Assembly (NCBI GenBank): GCA_001179505.1
Contig: CDMY01000251.1
Span: 4,442 to 68,441 of the forward strand
DNA from: Vitrella brassicaformis
Lineage: Eukaryota; Sar; Vitrellaceae
Length of the DNA: 64,000 nt
Direction: 5' to 3'
A program made the translations under genes and the position numbers. Numbering within the stretch: position 1 is the first letter of the stretch; every line of letters begins with the position of its first letter. Below the pieces are notes generated by a model. The model worked only from the letters and a program-made list of their open reading frames with translations, was not told the origin of the DNA and searched no databases. Shown here piece by piece: positions 36,132-47,694 of the stretch.

Positions 36132-37784
36132 ATGCGGTCCCTGGTGATGGCCCGAGCGCGGCTGAGGACAGCCCTGTGCGCCAGGCTTCATCATCATTCA
36201 AGATCATGCCGTTCGTTTTCGTTCAGCACTGCAGCGGCAGCAGACGGCGCAACAGAGCCACCCGAAGCATTGGCCTTTAGCCCTCTGGTCGTCGGGACCA
36301 TCCGACTCGCACAGTCCGTCGACAACGACGTGGAAACCAAGCCCATCCCGCCCTCCCCCATCCCTCGCCCCTGGCCTGCATCCGCTGATCCATCACAGAT
36401 AGACGAGGCCGCCTCTCAGCTTACCGGTCGCCTCAATGCCAGGGAGGACTGGTGGCGGCAGTGTGAGAGGGTGTGCGACGCAGCCAGGCGGGGCGAGCTG
36501 CCGAGTGCCGACGTCCTGAAGGTGCTGCATGCCTTTATGGATCTGGACGGGCAGGAGGCCCGCGAGGAGGAGGGAAGGACCACCGCACACAAGCCTTATC
36601 TGAGGAAGCAAACCACCAAGGTCGACGAGCGGCACGTAGAATGCCTTTACCGCAGCCTCCTGCTGACGGAAAAAGTTGCTCCATTGGGTGAGAAAGAGGA
36701 TGGAGAGGGCCCGCAAGGGGCACAGAAGGCCGACAAACCAGCCACCGCTGCCCTCGATGCGGATGACATCCTGTTCCTGCTCAAGGGTCTGCGGGAGCTC
36801 CACTTCACCAGACGAGCGAGAGGGGAGTTCTTCCCCGCCATCGTGACGGCCATGCGTCCCCTCCTGGCCCAGTACTCAACCGTCGACCTCATTGAGGTCC
36901 TCGACCACCTGGCAGCGCTCTCCATCCGCGGCCTTGAGGAGCGGCAGGTCTTCCTGACCGTGCCGCAGCTACTGTCTAAGCGGCTAGACAATACCGGCGA
37001 GTTCGGTGCGCCGAAGCCGTACGAGCTGATCCGGGTGTTCAAGGCCTACTCGAAGGCCAGGGTGTCGACGGAGCTGCTTAGGGTGCTCTATGACTACGTT
37101 TCCCGGGACCTGGGGGAGAGGGAGGGTGATGGTGGCGAGTCTGGTGGTGGTGGTCTGCTTACGCCCGCTCTGGCGATTCACCTGCTGGCGACGATGCTGG
37201 GGACCCGGCTGTACACGGTGCAGGCGATCGAGAAGCTGCTGCTGGTGGCCAGACGGACACACCTGGGCCTGTGGGCGTCCGACTCTGTGGAGCTGCGGTC
37301 GTTGAAGTGGATCGAGGTCTCCCTTCGACTCGACTACGCCCAGACCTACGCGGGCCTCTCGAAGGAGGCGCTGGAGTACCTGTCGCTGGTACGGGACCTC
37401 AAGTACACGGACAGGTCGCTGCAGCACCACACCATCCTCTCCTACCAGCTGGCACACTTCCTGGCCAAGCACAGCTTTCCTTGCAAGAGGGAGATGGTGG
37501 GCCCCTACGCACTCAAGGTGTGCGACCGGGACGAGAGGGTGGCCTTCGAGCCCATAGAGAAGGTCCACGTCTTCCCTGACAGCAAAGGCAAGCTGCGGCA
37601 TTTCACAGAGACGAAGCTGCGGCATCTCGAGGCGATGGGGTGGAAGGTGTACACGGTCGCATTCCATGAGTGGGGGCGGCTGAGGGATTACCAGGACAAG
37701 GCCGACTTCGTTCGCCGCTTGCTGCGCGAGAATGGGCTGCTTGGGTTCCCTGTCGAGCCGAGACACGGTGGCACCACGGTGTGA
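36132..37784 (+). CDS. RAP-domain protein, predicted mitochondrial RNA-binding
   Basis: About 550 aa in a single exon, unlike its intron-rich neighbours. The start MRSLVMARARLRTALCARL is followed by an Arg/Ser-rich presequence (HHHSRSCRSFSFST), typical of mitochondrial targeting. The frame extends 85 codons further upstream, but that part overlaps the PAM16 5' region and the AAGCTCGCA element, so I use 36132. The middle is helical repeat-like (IEVLDHLAALSIRG; YELIRVFKAYSKARV; AIHLLATMLGT), resembling FASTK/OPR-type helical pairs. The C-terminus (about residues 465-530) has the RAP-domain pattern: KVHVFPDSKGKLRHFTETKLRHLEAMGWKVYTV, then W..L..Y..K..FVRRLL. RAP proteins in apicomplexans bind organellar rRNA or mRNA. 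The target is unknown. Confidence 0.85.
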   Translation: MRSLVMARARLRTALCARLHHHSRSCRSFSFSTAAAADGATEPPEALAFSPLVVGTIRLAQSVDNDVETKPIPPSPIPRPWPASADPSQIDEAASQLTGRLNAREDWWRQCERVCDAARRGELPSADVLKVLHAFMDLDGQEAREEEGRTTAHKPYLRKQTTKVDERHVECLYRSLLLTEKVAPLGEKEDGEGPQGAQKADKPATAALDADDILFLLKGLRELHFTRRARGEFFPAIVTAMRPLLAQYSTVDLIEVLDHLAALSIRGLEERQVFLTVPQLLSKRLDNTGEFGAPKPYELIRVFKAYSKARVSTELLRVLYDYVSRDLGEREGDGGESGGGGLLTPALAIHLLATMLGTRLYTVQAIEKLLLVARRTHLGLWASDSVELRSLKWIEVSLRLDYAQTYAGLSKEALEYLSLVRDLKYTDRSLQHHTILSYQLAHFLAKHSFPCKREMVGPYALKVCDRDERVAFEPIEKVHVFPDSKGKLRHFTETKLRHLEAMGWKVYTVAFHEWGRLRDYQDKADFVRRLLRENGLLGFPVEPRHGGTTV

Positions 37785-38880
37785 CTTGACTTGATGTGAT
37801 TGATTGCGTGTTGACTGATATGTTGGGGTGTGTGTGTGTGTGTGTGTGGTGTGGACCGTCGACCTGCTGGTCAGTGTCTCTGTACGCTTGTTATGTTAAC
37901 CACACCGAGCAAATGCACACACCTACGTACGCAGCGGTCCTCTGTCCATCGTCTGTTCTGTCTGTCTGTCTGTCTGTCTGTCGCCCTTGTTGCTCGCAAG
38001 CCCTCGTCGGGCTTGCCTTGCCTGCCTCTCCCACGTACCTATAGGTACCCTCTACACAAGCGACCCGTCGTTCCCCCGTTCCCCCACCACCACAGACAGA
38101 CAGACAGACAGAGAGACTCATCCATGGCAGCAACATGAGCGTTATATTGCGGCAACACGTGCCCGCAGAGAAATACAGCACCAACACAACACAACACCAC
38201 CGTCAATGACATCATGTACACACCATACACACACACACACACGGCACTTGAAAGGAGCAAGTAACACGACACGCAAAATTGCCCCTCCCTTCCTTCCTGC
38301 CTAACTGCCTTTGCCCCATCAATCCCATCCAGTGTCCTTGAAAACGTGTAATTCGCCTCCTGGCTGGCTGGCTGGCTGGCTGACACGCCTGACACGGCCG
38401 GCCAGCCAGCAAGTACCTTTCCCCGTGTGCTGTGCTGTGGGACGGCCCCACAGTGGGTCACATCTGGACTCCTGTCTGTCATGCAGTCGCCACACCACAT
38501 GTAGCACGACACGGCGCTCTATCCATCCTTCCATCGATCATTCAGTCGTGCACACTTACAGGCAGGCAGGCAGGCAGGCAGCCCTTTGGGACAGCACCTC
38601 ACTCACAGCAGCAAGACAAGCACACACACCACACAGCCACAGCCCCCCCTCCGTCCGGCCCGGCCAGCCAGCCGCATCCCCCGCTCGCTGGAGGAAAAGA
38701 GACAGACAGGCAGTGCCCCCCTCCCGCCCCCCATAGGCAAAAGCCAAGGTACGCCCATGCATATAGTTCTGTGGATCGGATCGCCCACGCCACGCACAGC
38801 TATGAGACACCACACCACACCATACCACACCACACCACACCCACCGACATCCCTCCCTGTTGTGTGTGGTCGGTCGGTCG
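37785..38880. other. Convergent intergenic gap, microsatellite-rich
   Basis: GT, CTGT, ACAG and GGCT arrays between two gene 3' ends. No gene recognised. Confidence 0.7.
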
Positions 38881-40278
38881 TCACTCGGCTCGCTGGAATT
38901 GGGTGAAAAGGAACAGCGCCTGGATGGTGCGCTTGTGGTCGGACGCCCACAGGGCCAGGCTGACGAACAGGACAATGGGCAGCAGCACATAGAGGGCCTT
39001 GACAAAGAGGAACAGGGGCGGCAGCAGGAACACCATCGGCAACAGGATGACCACCAGAGGCTCCACCATCGAACGCGCACGCTCGTCGCGACGCTGACCG
39101 ACCAAACGACATCCCAACCATATAAGCACCGCACACAATGCATTCGTTCAGCCAAAGAAAGAAGAGGTCACCACGCCTCCAACAACTCACCTGCTGCTGT
39201 ATGCGCAGTTCGCTGTCGTCCGTCTGGGCATCGTCGGCCAGCCCCAGCCCCCCCAGCGACTGAGATGACGTCCCATTGCCGGTGGCCCCGCTGCTCGACC
39301 GCTCGCTACCTGATATCGACCCGCTCGACCCCCCTCCACTGAGCATGCTCAGCCGACCGCTGCTGCCCTCCGCCTGCCCACGACCAGCCAGCCGCCCAGA
39401 CGACGGATGGCGCCCCACACAGCACGAATCATGCCCTGCGTGTGGTGCCGTGGCTGTTGTTGCGTCATGGAGGGAGGGGAATGACCGGCGCGTGTAGGGG
39501 AGCTGTTTGCTGGTGGCCGTGAGTGTGGGCGGTGGGGAGGGGGTGTAGGAACGGGAGTGCTGGATGTCGCAGAGGTCGTCGTCGTCCAGGAAGAAGGCAC
39601 GGCCCTCTCGGTGGTCGGCAGGATGCATGCCGAGGCCACCGTGTGTATGTGTATGGGTGTGCAAGGGGTGGGGACGAGAGGCGTGGCTGTGGGGGTCTCG
39701 ATGCATCACCGTACGGGCATCCACACGTGTGAGGTGTCGCGTGGCGGCCCCATTGTTGCTGCTGCTGCCGGTGGTGCCGCTGCCGCTCTCATTGCCCGTC
39801 GTCATGCGGCTGCCCGATGTCAGCTCCTGGCTGCTCAGGTCACCATATCCTCCCGTACGATGTCCGTCGCCGTTGCTGCACACATAACCAGCCAGCCACA
39901 GCCCAACCGATATCCCAATGGACGACGACCTTGCTCCTTGTGCTTGTGCTGCACTCACTTTCTCACTCACCTTCCCGAAAATCTCGTTTCTTTCCCAGAC
40001 GTGTTGGAGTCGCTTTCTGACCGGTCAGCCAAGGCAGCCTCGCCATTTGTCAGCACAGTAACACCATTCCGGCCGGCCGAGCTGACAGGTGCTCCGTCAT
40101 TGTCACCGCCTTGCTGATGGTGCGAAAGTAACGGAGCTGGCGCCTCTTGTGCACTGGGGAGGGCGCCGCTGTCGTCTGGTGGAGAGAGGGATGCCTGCGA
40201 ATGTGTGGCGTCTGGCTGTGATGACTTGTGGTCCGCGGCTGCAGGTCGCCCGCTGCGTCGCCGGCGCTTCGGTGACAT
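38881..40278 (-). CDS. Ser/Gly-rich protein with C-terminal membrane hairpin
   Basis: Not recognised. About 401 aa in three exons: 40278-39971, 39875-39191 and 39093-38881, with agreeing phases. It starts MSPKRRRRSGRP, a basic patch. Residues 15-330 are low-complexity (Ser, Gly, His, Thr; an acidic DDDD patch; a His/Thr tandem run). The last 71 residues hold two close hydrophobic stretches (VVILLPMVFLLPPLFLFV and LPIVLFVSLALWA), then a short tail FLFTQFQRAE-stop. The layout suggests a tail-anchored or hairpin protein with a large disordered cytosolic part, perhaps an ER-shaping or organelle-adaptor protein. That role is inference. It faces the patatin gene across a 784-bp divergent region. 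Confidence 0.75.
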
Positions 40279-41062
40279 GGGTGAGGGTAGCTGACGAGGG
40301 TGGCAGCGGTATAGGGGCCGAGTCGAGAAGAAGAGGATATGAGATCACATGGCACAGACAGTCTTCGCGGCTGGTCTTCTTCTTCAGAATCTTCTTCTTG
40401 GCCGCGTTGTTGGAGCTCTGTGTGCCGGGTCCTTGAGGGCATGGCCTTCGCCGCTTTCATCGCGTATGCACTGGCTGACCGCCTTTGGATCGATCTTGAT
40501 CTAAAGGCCTCCCCGTTGCAGGCCGGCTCTCATACGACCCCTGGAGGACTTAAGTGGAAGAGGGGGGGAGGAAAGGTGGAAAAGGATGGATGGCGGAATT
40601 GCGAGCTGAGAAAGCGCGCAAAAGACCACACTCATTCGCTGAGAGGAGTTTTCCACAAGGAGCACGGAGGGCGGCTCGACCTGCAGGAGGTGCGTACCGA
40701 AAAGAGAAGATGAGAGAGACCGATGTGGGTGAAGCAAGGGAAAGAGCCTGTCGATTGCCTGTAGATAGCCTTCTGTGAGGCGTCAAAGGATCTGGGGACG
40801 CCCTATGGCTGTGCTCTTGTCTCTGTCTGCAGATCTGAGCACCGATACCGAAGAACATCATCTCATTACTGCCTTTCCCTGGCGCTTGTCCAACCGAGAC
40901 CCACCGAACCGAAGGCCCCTGTGACTCACGTAAGGCAGTTGCACTTGAACCGAACCGACCAAAAGGGTTGAGTTGATTCTTCTCTCCTATCCTAGGTGAG
41001 TTGGCTGCTTCGCCACCCACTATGCTCCCGCGACATCCCCTTTACCCACCAGCAGGCCTTTT
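40279..41062. promoter_or_regulatory. Divergent 5' region, with AGCTCGCA motif at 40600-40607
   Basis: 784 bp between two divergent ATGs. TGCGAGCTG occurs at 40600-40608, a copy of the window's promoter-associated 8-mer in reverse orientation, 322 and 455 bp from the ATGs. The long distances suggest a 5' UTR intron or leader on one side. A 124-codon + frame (40339-40713) shows no protein-like features. Confidence 0.45.
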
Positions 41063-42761
41063 ATGATCCTGTTGCTCATATCGACAGCCCTATTTCTCGT
41101 CATGAAGGCCTTCTGTACCGTCTGGCGCCTCGTGGTTTCTGGCCCTGTGGTGGGATGTGACCTCGTCCTCAAGACAGCCTTTGTCGAGAGAAGTTTGCCT
41201 GCTACCACGAACTTCCTGAGGAGGAGCCGACAGCACCACCAGCACCAGCACCAGCACCACCAGCACCAGCAGGCTCACGCCCGGCATCGGCCGTTGCATG
41301 GTGCTCCGGTGCCGGAGCGGGAGAGGGAGCGTGTGGTGGTGGTGTTTCCTTTTGGAGGCGTCTTCTGGTTCTGGCAAGCTGGGTCAGTCACTTTCCCACG
41401 GAAGCACAGCACATTATATCACATGCATAGTCACCATGCAGCCACACTGCATCAATTGTGAAGGTTCGCGCGTCTGTGGATGGGATGGGATGGGTCGTCT
41501 GTCTGTCAGGTATGCCGACTACCTTCGAACGCACTACGACCTCTCTGATTGTCGCTTCGTGGGTGCGTCGGCGGGTGCAATCTCGGCGGTGTTGACAGCG
41601 TCTGAGGTGCCGCTGGAGAGAGCGGTGGCTCGTGCCCTCGAGATTGCCGACGACACCGACCTTTGGTCCAGGCCGCTCGGCGTCTTTTGTAAGGAGGGCA
41701 CTCACTGCGTGGCCTGGCGTGGCGTGTGTGGATGGATGGATGGGTGCGCGATGTCTGTGTGTGTGTCTGTGGTCTTTGTGCTTCGTTGCGTTGCGTTGCG
41801 TTGCGTCTCGTTGCATTTGGTCAGTCATATGGGGCCCTCTGATAAGGCAATGGCTCCACGAGATCCTCCCACCGGACTGCGACGAACTGTGCAGGTGAGT
41901 GACTGAGTGACCCTGTCTCACCCACCCCCAACAGGCAGGCATCTTCCGGCCGGGCCGCGTGCATCCTTGTTTGTTTGTCACTGTCGCTGCTTACCTTACT
42001 CACCCACCCCACCACTGATGTCATCCATCAGGGGCCGAGTGCGGATGCGTGCCACGGGTCTGCCATCGCTGGAGGCGCGTATGCTGCCGCGGGAGGAGGG
42101 CAACGTGAGCAAGGCTGACCTGATTGACGCGGCAATGGCGAGCGTGCACATCCCCTTCTTCCTTGACGGGCGGCTGTGCTGTCAAGTGGGCGATGACTTC
42201 TACGTGGATGGCGGGCTGCACGTCAGGTGGGTAAAAGGGAGGGAGGGAGGGGAACTGGGACGGTGGTCGATATTCCTGGTTGCCGTCCGTCTTACCTATC
42301 GTGGTGTGTGTGTCTGTGTGGGCGAGCAGGCCTTTATACGAAGGGGAGTCGCCGCTCATCTACGTGTCGCCTCCATCCGAGCAGGTGCGTGTCCGCCAGC
42401 CACTGACACACAATCATACATACCGACACGCATAATGCGGTGGGTGGATGGGTTGCAGAAGCTCTGGAACCAGCTGGGGATGCTCAACAAAGCGGGCGTG
42501 TGGCGTCTGTTCGAGAAGGGGTACGAACACGCCCAAAGCCAGGACCGGGACGGCCACCTCTCCATCCTCCACAAACACTCACCGCCGACCACTGACTCGT
42601 CACCGCCCCCACCACAGCAGCATACCATCAGGCAGCGGGTGGTCGGCGTTGAGCCGATGATGAATGTGACCCGAGCTGCGGGGGCGAAGGGCATGTTAGC
42701 AAGCGGTGGGGGGCTCTCTCTGGCGAGGGAGTACGGCGGGGAGAGGGAGAGGGGTGGTTGA
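41063..42761 (+). CDS. Patatin-like phospholipase
   Basis: About 373 aa in six exons: 41063-41382, 41510-41688, 41825-41894, 42032-42226, 42330-42384 and 42459-42761; all introns GT-AG with matching phases. It begins with a hydrophobic membrane anchor or signal (MILLLISTALFLVMKAF). A His/Gln-rich linker follows, then the patatin core: the oxyanion strand VVVVFPFGGVFWFW, the nucleophile elbow GASAG (Ser127) in FVGASAGAISAVL, and the dyad Asp249 in YVDGGL. The catalytic dyad is therefore complete. Family activity is hydrolysis of acyl esters of phospholipids or galactolipids. The C-terminal 100 residues are less conserved and Ser/Pro/His-rich. The membrane anchor suggests action at an endomembrane. 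Confidence 0.85.
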
Positions 42762-44867
42762 GAAGGGAAGAGGTGTGTAAAGAGAGCGTAGAGGAGGGTG
42801 TAGAGTGAGTGTTGGTCATGTGGTTTTATGCCCCTGCCTGTGGGGTGGGTGGGAGTCATTTCACTCTACAGCAGCTGACTGTCTGATGAGTGTGCGCGGC
42901 GCGGTGGGCTGGGTTGGTTTGTTATGTTTTTAGATGGTCGGGAGCTCACTCATGAGCCACAGCCAGCACCAGAGAGCCTGCCTTCACTCGTGAGCCAGGA
43001 AGGAGCTCTTGCACTGTCTGTGGTTGGCCTGTAGGGTCGACCCCTCCCTCCCTCTACACCGGCCATCCGCATCGCCATGAAAGTGTTGGTGGCGTGGGTG
43101 AGTGCTTGATGCTCTCTTTGTCTGCCATTGAGGGGTTCCAAAGCTATTGCTTACCCTCACTGGCCCTCACTTATTCCGACCTGTGAGGGACGGATGGACG
43201 GATGGACGGACCTGATGGATGGATGGATGGATGGATGGGCTGGGATGGATTCACTGAAGGGTAATAGCCAACGAATGACCGGTCGATTTTCTTCCTTTAT
43301 TTCTGTGTCGTCAGCTGAAAGGAGTCGGTCAGTCGGTCAGTGTCTGAGTGTGTTTGCCCCCAGCCAACTGCCACAAGTGTGTACTAACTGTCTCCCTGCC
43401 TGTCTGGATATCTGTGTCTGTCTGTCTGTGCGACCATCTCTCTCTGTTCCACCCCCCCACCCCCCCCCACGTGTATCCCTCCCCCACCCCCACCCATGCA
43501 GACATGTACATGGTACATGCACGTGCACACACGCGCATACATACAAAAGGTGTCGATGCTGACGGATGAATGGTCTTGCCTGGGGAGGCAGGCAGTGAAC
43601 GGCACGAGTGGTGCCTGCCTGCAAGGATGGATGCCTGCTGCTCGCGAGATGAAAAGGGCACACACAGCTCCACTCCACTGGCGAGCAGCCTCCGCTCGTG
43701 CATTCTCTGACTCACTGGCTCAGACGCTAGCCACTGCTGATGGATGGATGGATAAAGACAGGACAGCACAGTTGGTAATGTGTGTGTGAGTGCTCCGACG
43801 TGGGGGGATGGCTTGAATCAAACGAAGAGAAGAAACACCACATGCGCAGCAAAGCGGCGCACTCCATCCATCCATCCAGAAATAACCACAAACCGTGTCA
43901 CACGCACACACACACGCACACACACGTATACAGCATGCACCCAGAGCAAAGGCACCACCGGGAGGCAAGCCAATGCAGCAGAAAAAGGAAACGTTACACA
44001 CATAAAGAAAGAAAAACACCACACCCGCAAAGAAAAAGGCAAGGCCACTGCTAGTGCGAGGGCTGCATCATGTCTATCAAGGCCATCGGGTGTAGGGTGG
44101 GTAGGCACCGAGAGACTCGTGCATCTGTGTGCGTGTGTGGGTCTCTGTGTGTGCGTGTTTGCGCAAAAACCCATCAAGCCACCTAGCCATCCGTCTATCC
44201 ATTCCGTTGCCCATGAGCAGCAAAAAACCGGCACAGCACAGCAGCCAAAACACACACAACGTTGGAAGCAGCCAGCCACATACACGCACAGGGGACTAGT
44301 GGTGGATGTCATGTCAAAATGGCGGGCTCTGAGAGCCGCCCCGTCAGTCAGGATATAATATAAAGCACTCTCACTCACACACAAACTCTCGGTGCACTCT
44401 CACTCAATCAATTCAATACCAATAGATAGCTGGTATCAATAGATACCTGGTATATCAATTTCTCCCTCCCTCCCTCCCTCCTTGCTTTTGGGTTGGGAGC
44501 TCGGGGCGTTCCCCGACCGCACACCGCACATGACAAGACATGACATGACGCCCTTGGCATGGCAACGCAGCCATCCCATTCAGCCATTAAATACAATACA
44601 CCACACGCGCTCTCTCTCACTATCCCTATCCCCCCCCCTCTCTCTCTCTCTCTATCTCTCTCAGTGTGTGTCGAATTGTGTGCCTCCCCTCCCTTGACCT
44701 AAAACTGCAAACTGACTGCATCTGCATCACTAATCAAGGCATGCATATCCATCGAAGCATCTCATCATGCCACGCATGCACCAAATGAATGAGCCAGCCG
44801 TGCAGCCAGCCAGCCGCAAAAAACGCCAAACGCGACGACCGACGCCCAGGATCGGGCTGAGCATGTG
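42762..44867. other. Convergent intergenic gap, microsatellite-rich
   Basis: 2.1 kb of ATGG, CTGT, poly-C, CA and CT arrays between the patatin and GAF-HPP 3' ends. A short poly-C-rich stretch lies at 43450-43475. No gene recognised. Confidence 0.7.
43191..43238. repeat. (ATGG)n microsatellite
   Basis: ATGG/ACGG units interrupted by CCTG; about ten units in all. Confidence 0.9.
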
Positions 44868-47622
44868 TCACCAGAAGAGGGGCCACTTCCGTCTGGGCGA
44901 GAGGTTGTTCATCAGCAGGGCGACGCCGAGCAGCACGATCCACCCGATGAGGAAGGGCGAGACGAAGAACCAGAAGGTGCCGCGGTGTACTGCAGGGGCC
45001 GCCTGCAGGAAGGCGATGGGCGTGCTCGCCGCGGGGGGGCAGGTGATGCCCTGAGCGATAGTGACGACAGACAGACATGCAGGGAGGGAGGCAGGAGAGC
45101 GGAATAAGTGGACGAATGCATCGCGTGTTGCGAGGGGGGACGGTGGTGCTTACAATCTTCGCCATGCCGACGACCGACACCGTCATGCACAAGGTCGCGC
45201 CAAGCCTGATACACAGACACCCACACAAGCTCTTGATGTTTTGACCTCTCTCTATGCGTCCGTCCCCGTGTGCTTATTCCCTGGTTGCATTGCAACCAAC
45301 CTCCCTCACCAGAAGGGCAGTATCGGGTAGTGCCAGGGGTGCCCCGACTTGCCGACGTCGGTGATGAAGGAGAAGACGATCGACACGGTGAGCGCGAACA
45401 GGGTGGACAGGAAGAGAATCCGCGGCTGGCCGAAGGGCGAGGCCGGCGCCACGAAGTAGAGGACCGCCATCGCACCGAATGGTCCGATCAAATGGAACTG
45501 AACACACGAAGTCGTTGGGAATACACGCTTGTGTCTCTGTGTCTGTGTGTGTGGTTTTGTAACCTACCGAGTCGGGCGAGTCTGAGAAGGCGTAAGTCTG
45601 CAGGAGGGTGAGGATCATGAACGACAGAAAAACTTCCACGGTCGCCAACACACAGTGGCGGTCATCCTGCACGTAGCACCACACACCAAACAACACATGA
45701 CAGACACACCACACCCTCGGAGCAGTCAGTGACACCCACCCACCCACCTCGTCTCGCTCACCAGTGCCTTAGCAGGGTGTCCCTTGGCGCCGCGCCACTT
45801 CTTGAAATAGGCCCAGGGGTCGTTGATGACCGCCATCAGCCACCGGCGGTCGTACGGCTGCATCCCCGCCTGCGAGTCCTCCACCCCCAGGCGCATCATC
45901 TCACCCTCCTTGGCGGCGAGTGCCTTGAGTCCCCCAGCCCGGAAGTGCTCCTGCAGTTTGCGCCATCCGTGGTGCACCACGACCATCCGATGGCGGGCGA
46001 GGGCCCCCTTGGCACCGCACTTGCGCAGGTCCCACTGCACCACCTTGAGCGCTGCCTTGAGGTAGGCGTCGAACAGCGGACCTTTCATCCCCGGCACGTC
46101 GCTGTCAACCTGATCAGTAATTGCACCCAGGGAGGGAGGGATGGTGCGGTGTGGTGTGGTGTGGTGTGGTGTGGTCCCACCGTCCACATGTGCACGTACA
46201 TACCCGTTGCTCCCTGCGTGTGTAGACGACGAACACGGCGATGAGCTCCCGTGTGTCGGTCAACATCAACGTGCTGCGGCGCCGCGTCAGCACCATCGAC
46301 TGCGCTACGTTGCCGATAGACGCCCTTCCGCCGTGCCGATGCTGCAGCAGAGAACTCGCCGCAGCCATCTCACCTGCGGTGACGCCACACACACACACAC
46401 ATAGTTAAACACATGGGAATGTTTGCTTGTCCCGTGTGTGTGTGTGCGGCGTGTGTGTGTGACTGACTGACTTTGCACGGCAGCTGCAGCGCTTTCCGAG
46501 GGGACGGTGCCGGACCTGGCGCGGGGAGGGCGAGGTGGTGGTCGCTGGGGTCGTTGCGGCCGCTGCCTGATGCCGCCTGCGGTCATGGCGAAGATGGGTA
46601 TCGCGCACGAGGTGTGGAACAGCTCCCTCGCCGGCGCATCCAGCGGCGTGGAAGGGTTCTCGGGGTCGTCAAACACCTGACAGACATGACGCACACACAC
46701 ACACAACGCAACACATGGGTGTGGTGTGGTGTGTGAGAGGTGTTTTGGTTTAGTAAGTGTGGTGCCGTGCCGCGCACCCCCCCACTCACCTGGTCGAGGA
46801 CGTTCCACTCTGTTTCTCCCTCCTGCCACGCGCGGCCAGCCAAACCCACACCGGGAGACAGCCTACACACATGGCACACACGACACACACACACAGCCCA
46901 ATGCCCATGTACAAACTAGCTGGGCTGGCCGACCGCATCTCATCTCGCTTACGTGATGTTCTTCTCGCTGGGCAATTTGGCGAATGCCTGGAGCTTCTCG
47001 ACGTCGTCCCCCGCGCCCGTGTTGGGCCGCATCACCCCGTCCACACGCGAGAGCGACGCCATTCCGTCGTTGGGCGTCCACATCTCACCGTACACGAACC
47101 CGCTGTCAACCAAATCCTCAAGGTGCCTGCGCAAACAACGCTGCACGGCCGACAGATCCTCGGCGGCCAACGCCTGCACACACGCCACACACACGTGTGA
47201 CACACCCAACCAGGATGACGCCATTGCAATCCTGCCTACGCACCTTCCTCTCCCACACGTACCTGCAGTCTGGTGGAGTAGCTGTCGTCGATAGCGGGGC
47301 TGTCTGGGGGCACGGCGCCGTGGATGACGTTGTACGCATCGCCCACTGTGGTGGCGCATCGTCTCAGGGGAACGCCGTCGATACCGGGCTCGAGATGGTC
47401 ACGGTGCTCACGCCGGGAGGGTGTCAGCGCCCCACCGCTGGCGGCAGATGAGTCGCTGTCGAGCAGCAGGGGGGTCTCCAGGCTTGCCAGTGAGCCCGAA
47501 TGGCTGAAGGGGTACATGACGCCCGCCATGATAGATGCGTCACTTTCAAAGCTTCTGCAGGTGGCCTGCGTCCCACGCTCTCTCTCAACGACGTCAAAAC
47601 CGCTATCTCTCTCGCCTCCCAC
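44868..47622 (-). CDS. GAF-domain protein fused to HPP-family membrane domain
   Basis: About 632 aa in ten exons: 47622-47263, 47173-46953, 46862-46790, 46676-46472, 46373-46204, 46109-45762, 45666-45568, 45497-45310, 45205-45154 and 45050-44868. Every junction is GT-AG and in phase. Residues 120-343 read as a GAF fold: a helix pair, then LSPGVGLAGRAWQEGETEWNV, an HTSCAIPIFA strand, and AVFVVYTRRE. A helical linker follows. Residues 460-632 form an HPP-family bundle: a TM near FLSFMILTLL, then IGPFGAMAVLYF with the SPFGQPR signature, then a TITxV-like helix, ITCPPAASTPIAFL and a last TM (LIGWIVLLGVALLM). Some plant and cyanobacterial HPP proteins move nitrite; a regulated anion transporter is inferred. 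The HPP triplet itself is CPP here. Start could also be Met 47529. Confidence 0.8.
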
Positions 47623-47642
47623 CCTCTTCCCTCTGCAAGTCT

Positions 47643-47650
47643 AGCTCGCG
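47643..47650 (+). promoter_or_regulatory. Variant AGCTCGCG promoter-associated motif
   Basis: One-base variant (last A to G) of the shared 8-mer, between the divergent GAF-HPP and OST5 genes, 45 bp upstream of the OST5 ATG. It also forms a short palindrome, CTCGCGAG. Confidence 0.5.
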
Positions 47651-47694
47651 AGGACCAGGAAGGCAAGTTTCTCTGAGATCCTGTGCAGCGAGAG

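Noticed and set aside
40339-40713. 124-codon + frame between the divergent genes
   Set aside because: Ser/Arg/Lys-rich without domain or splice link. It overlaps the probable promoter region.
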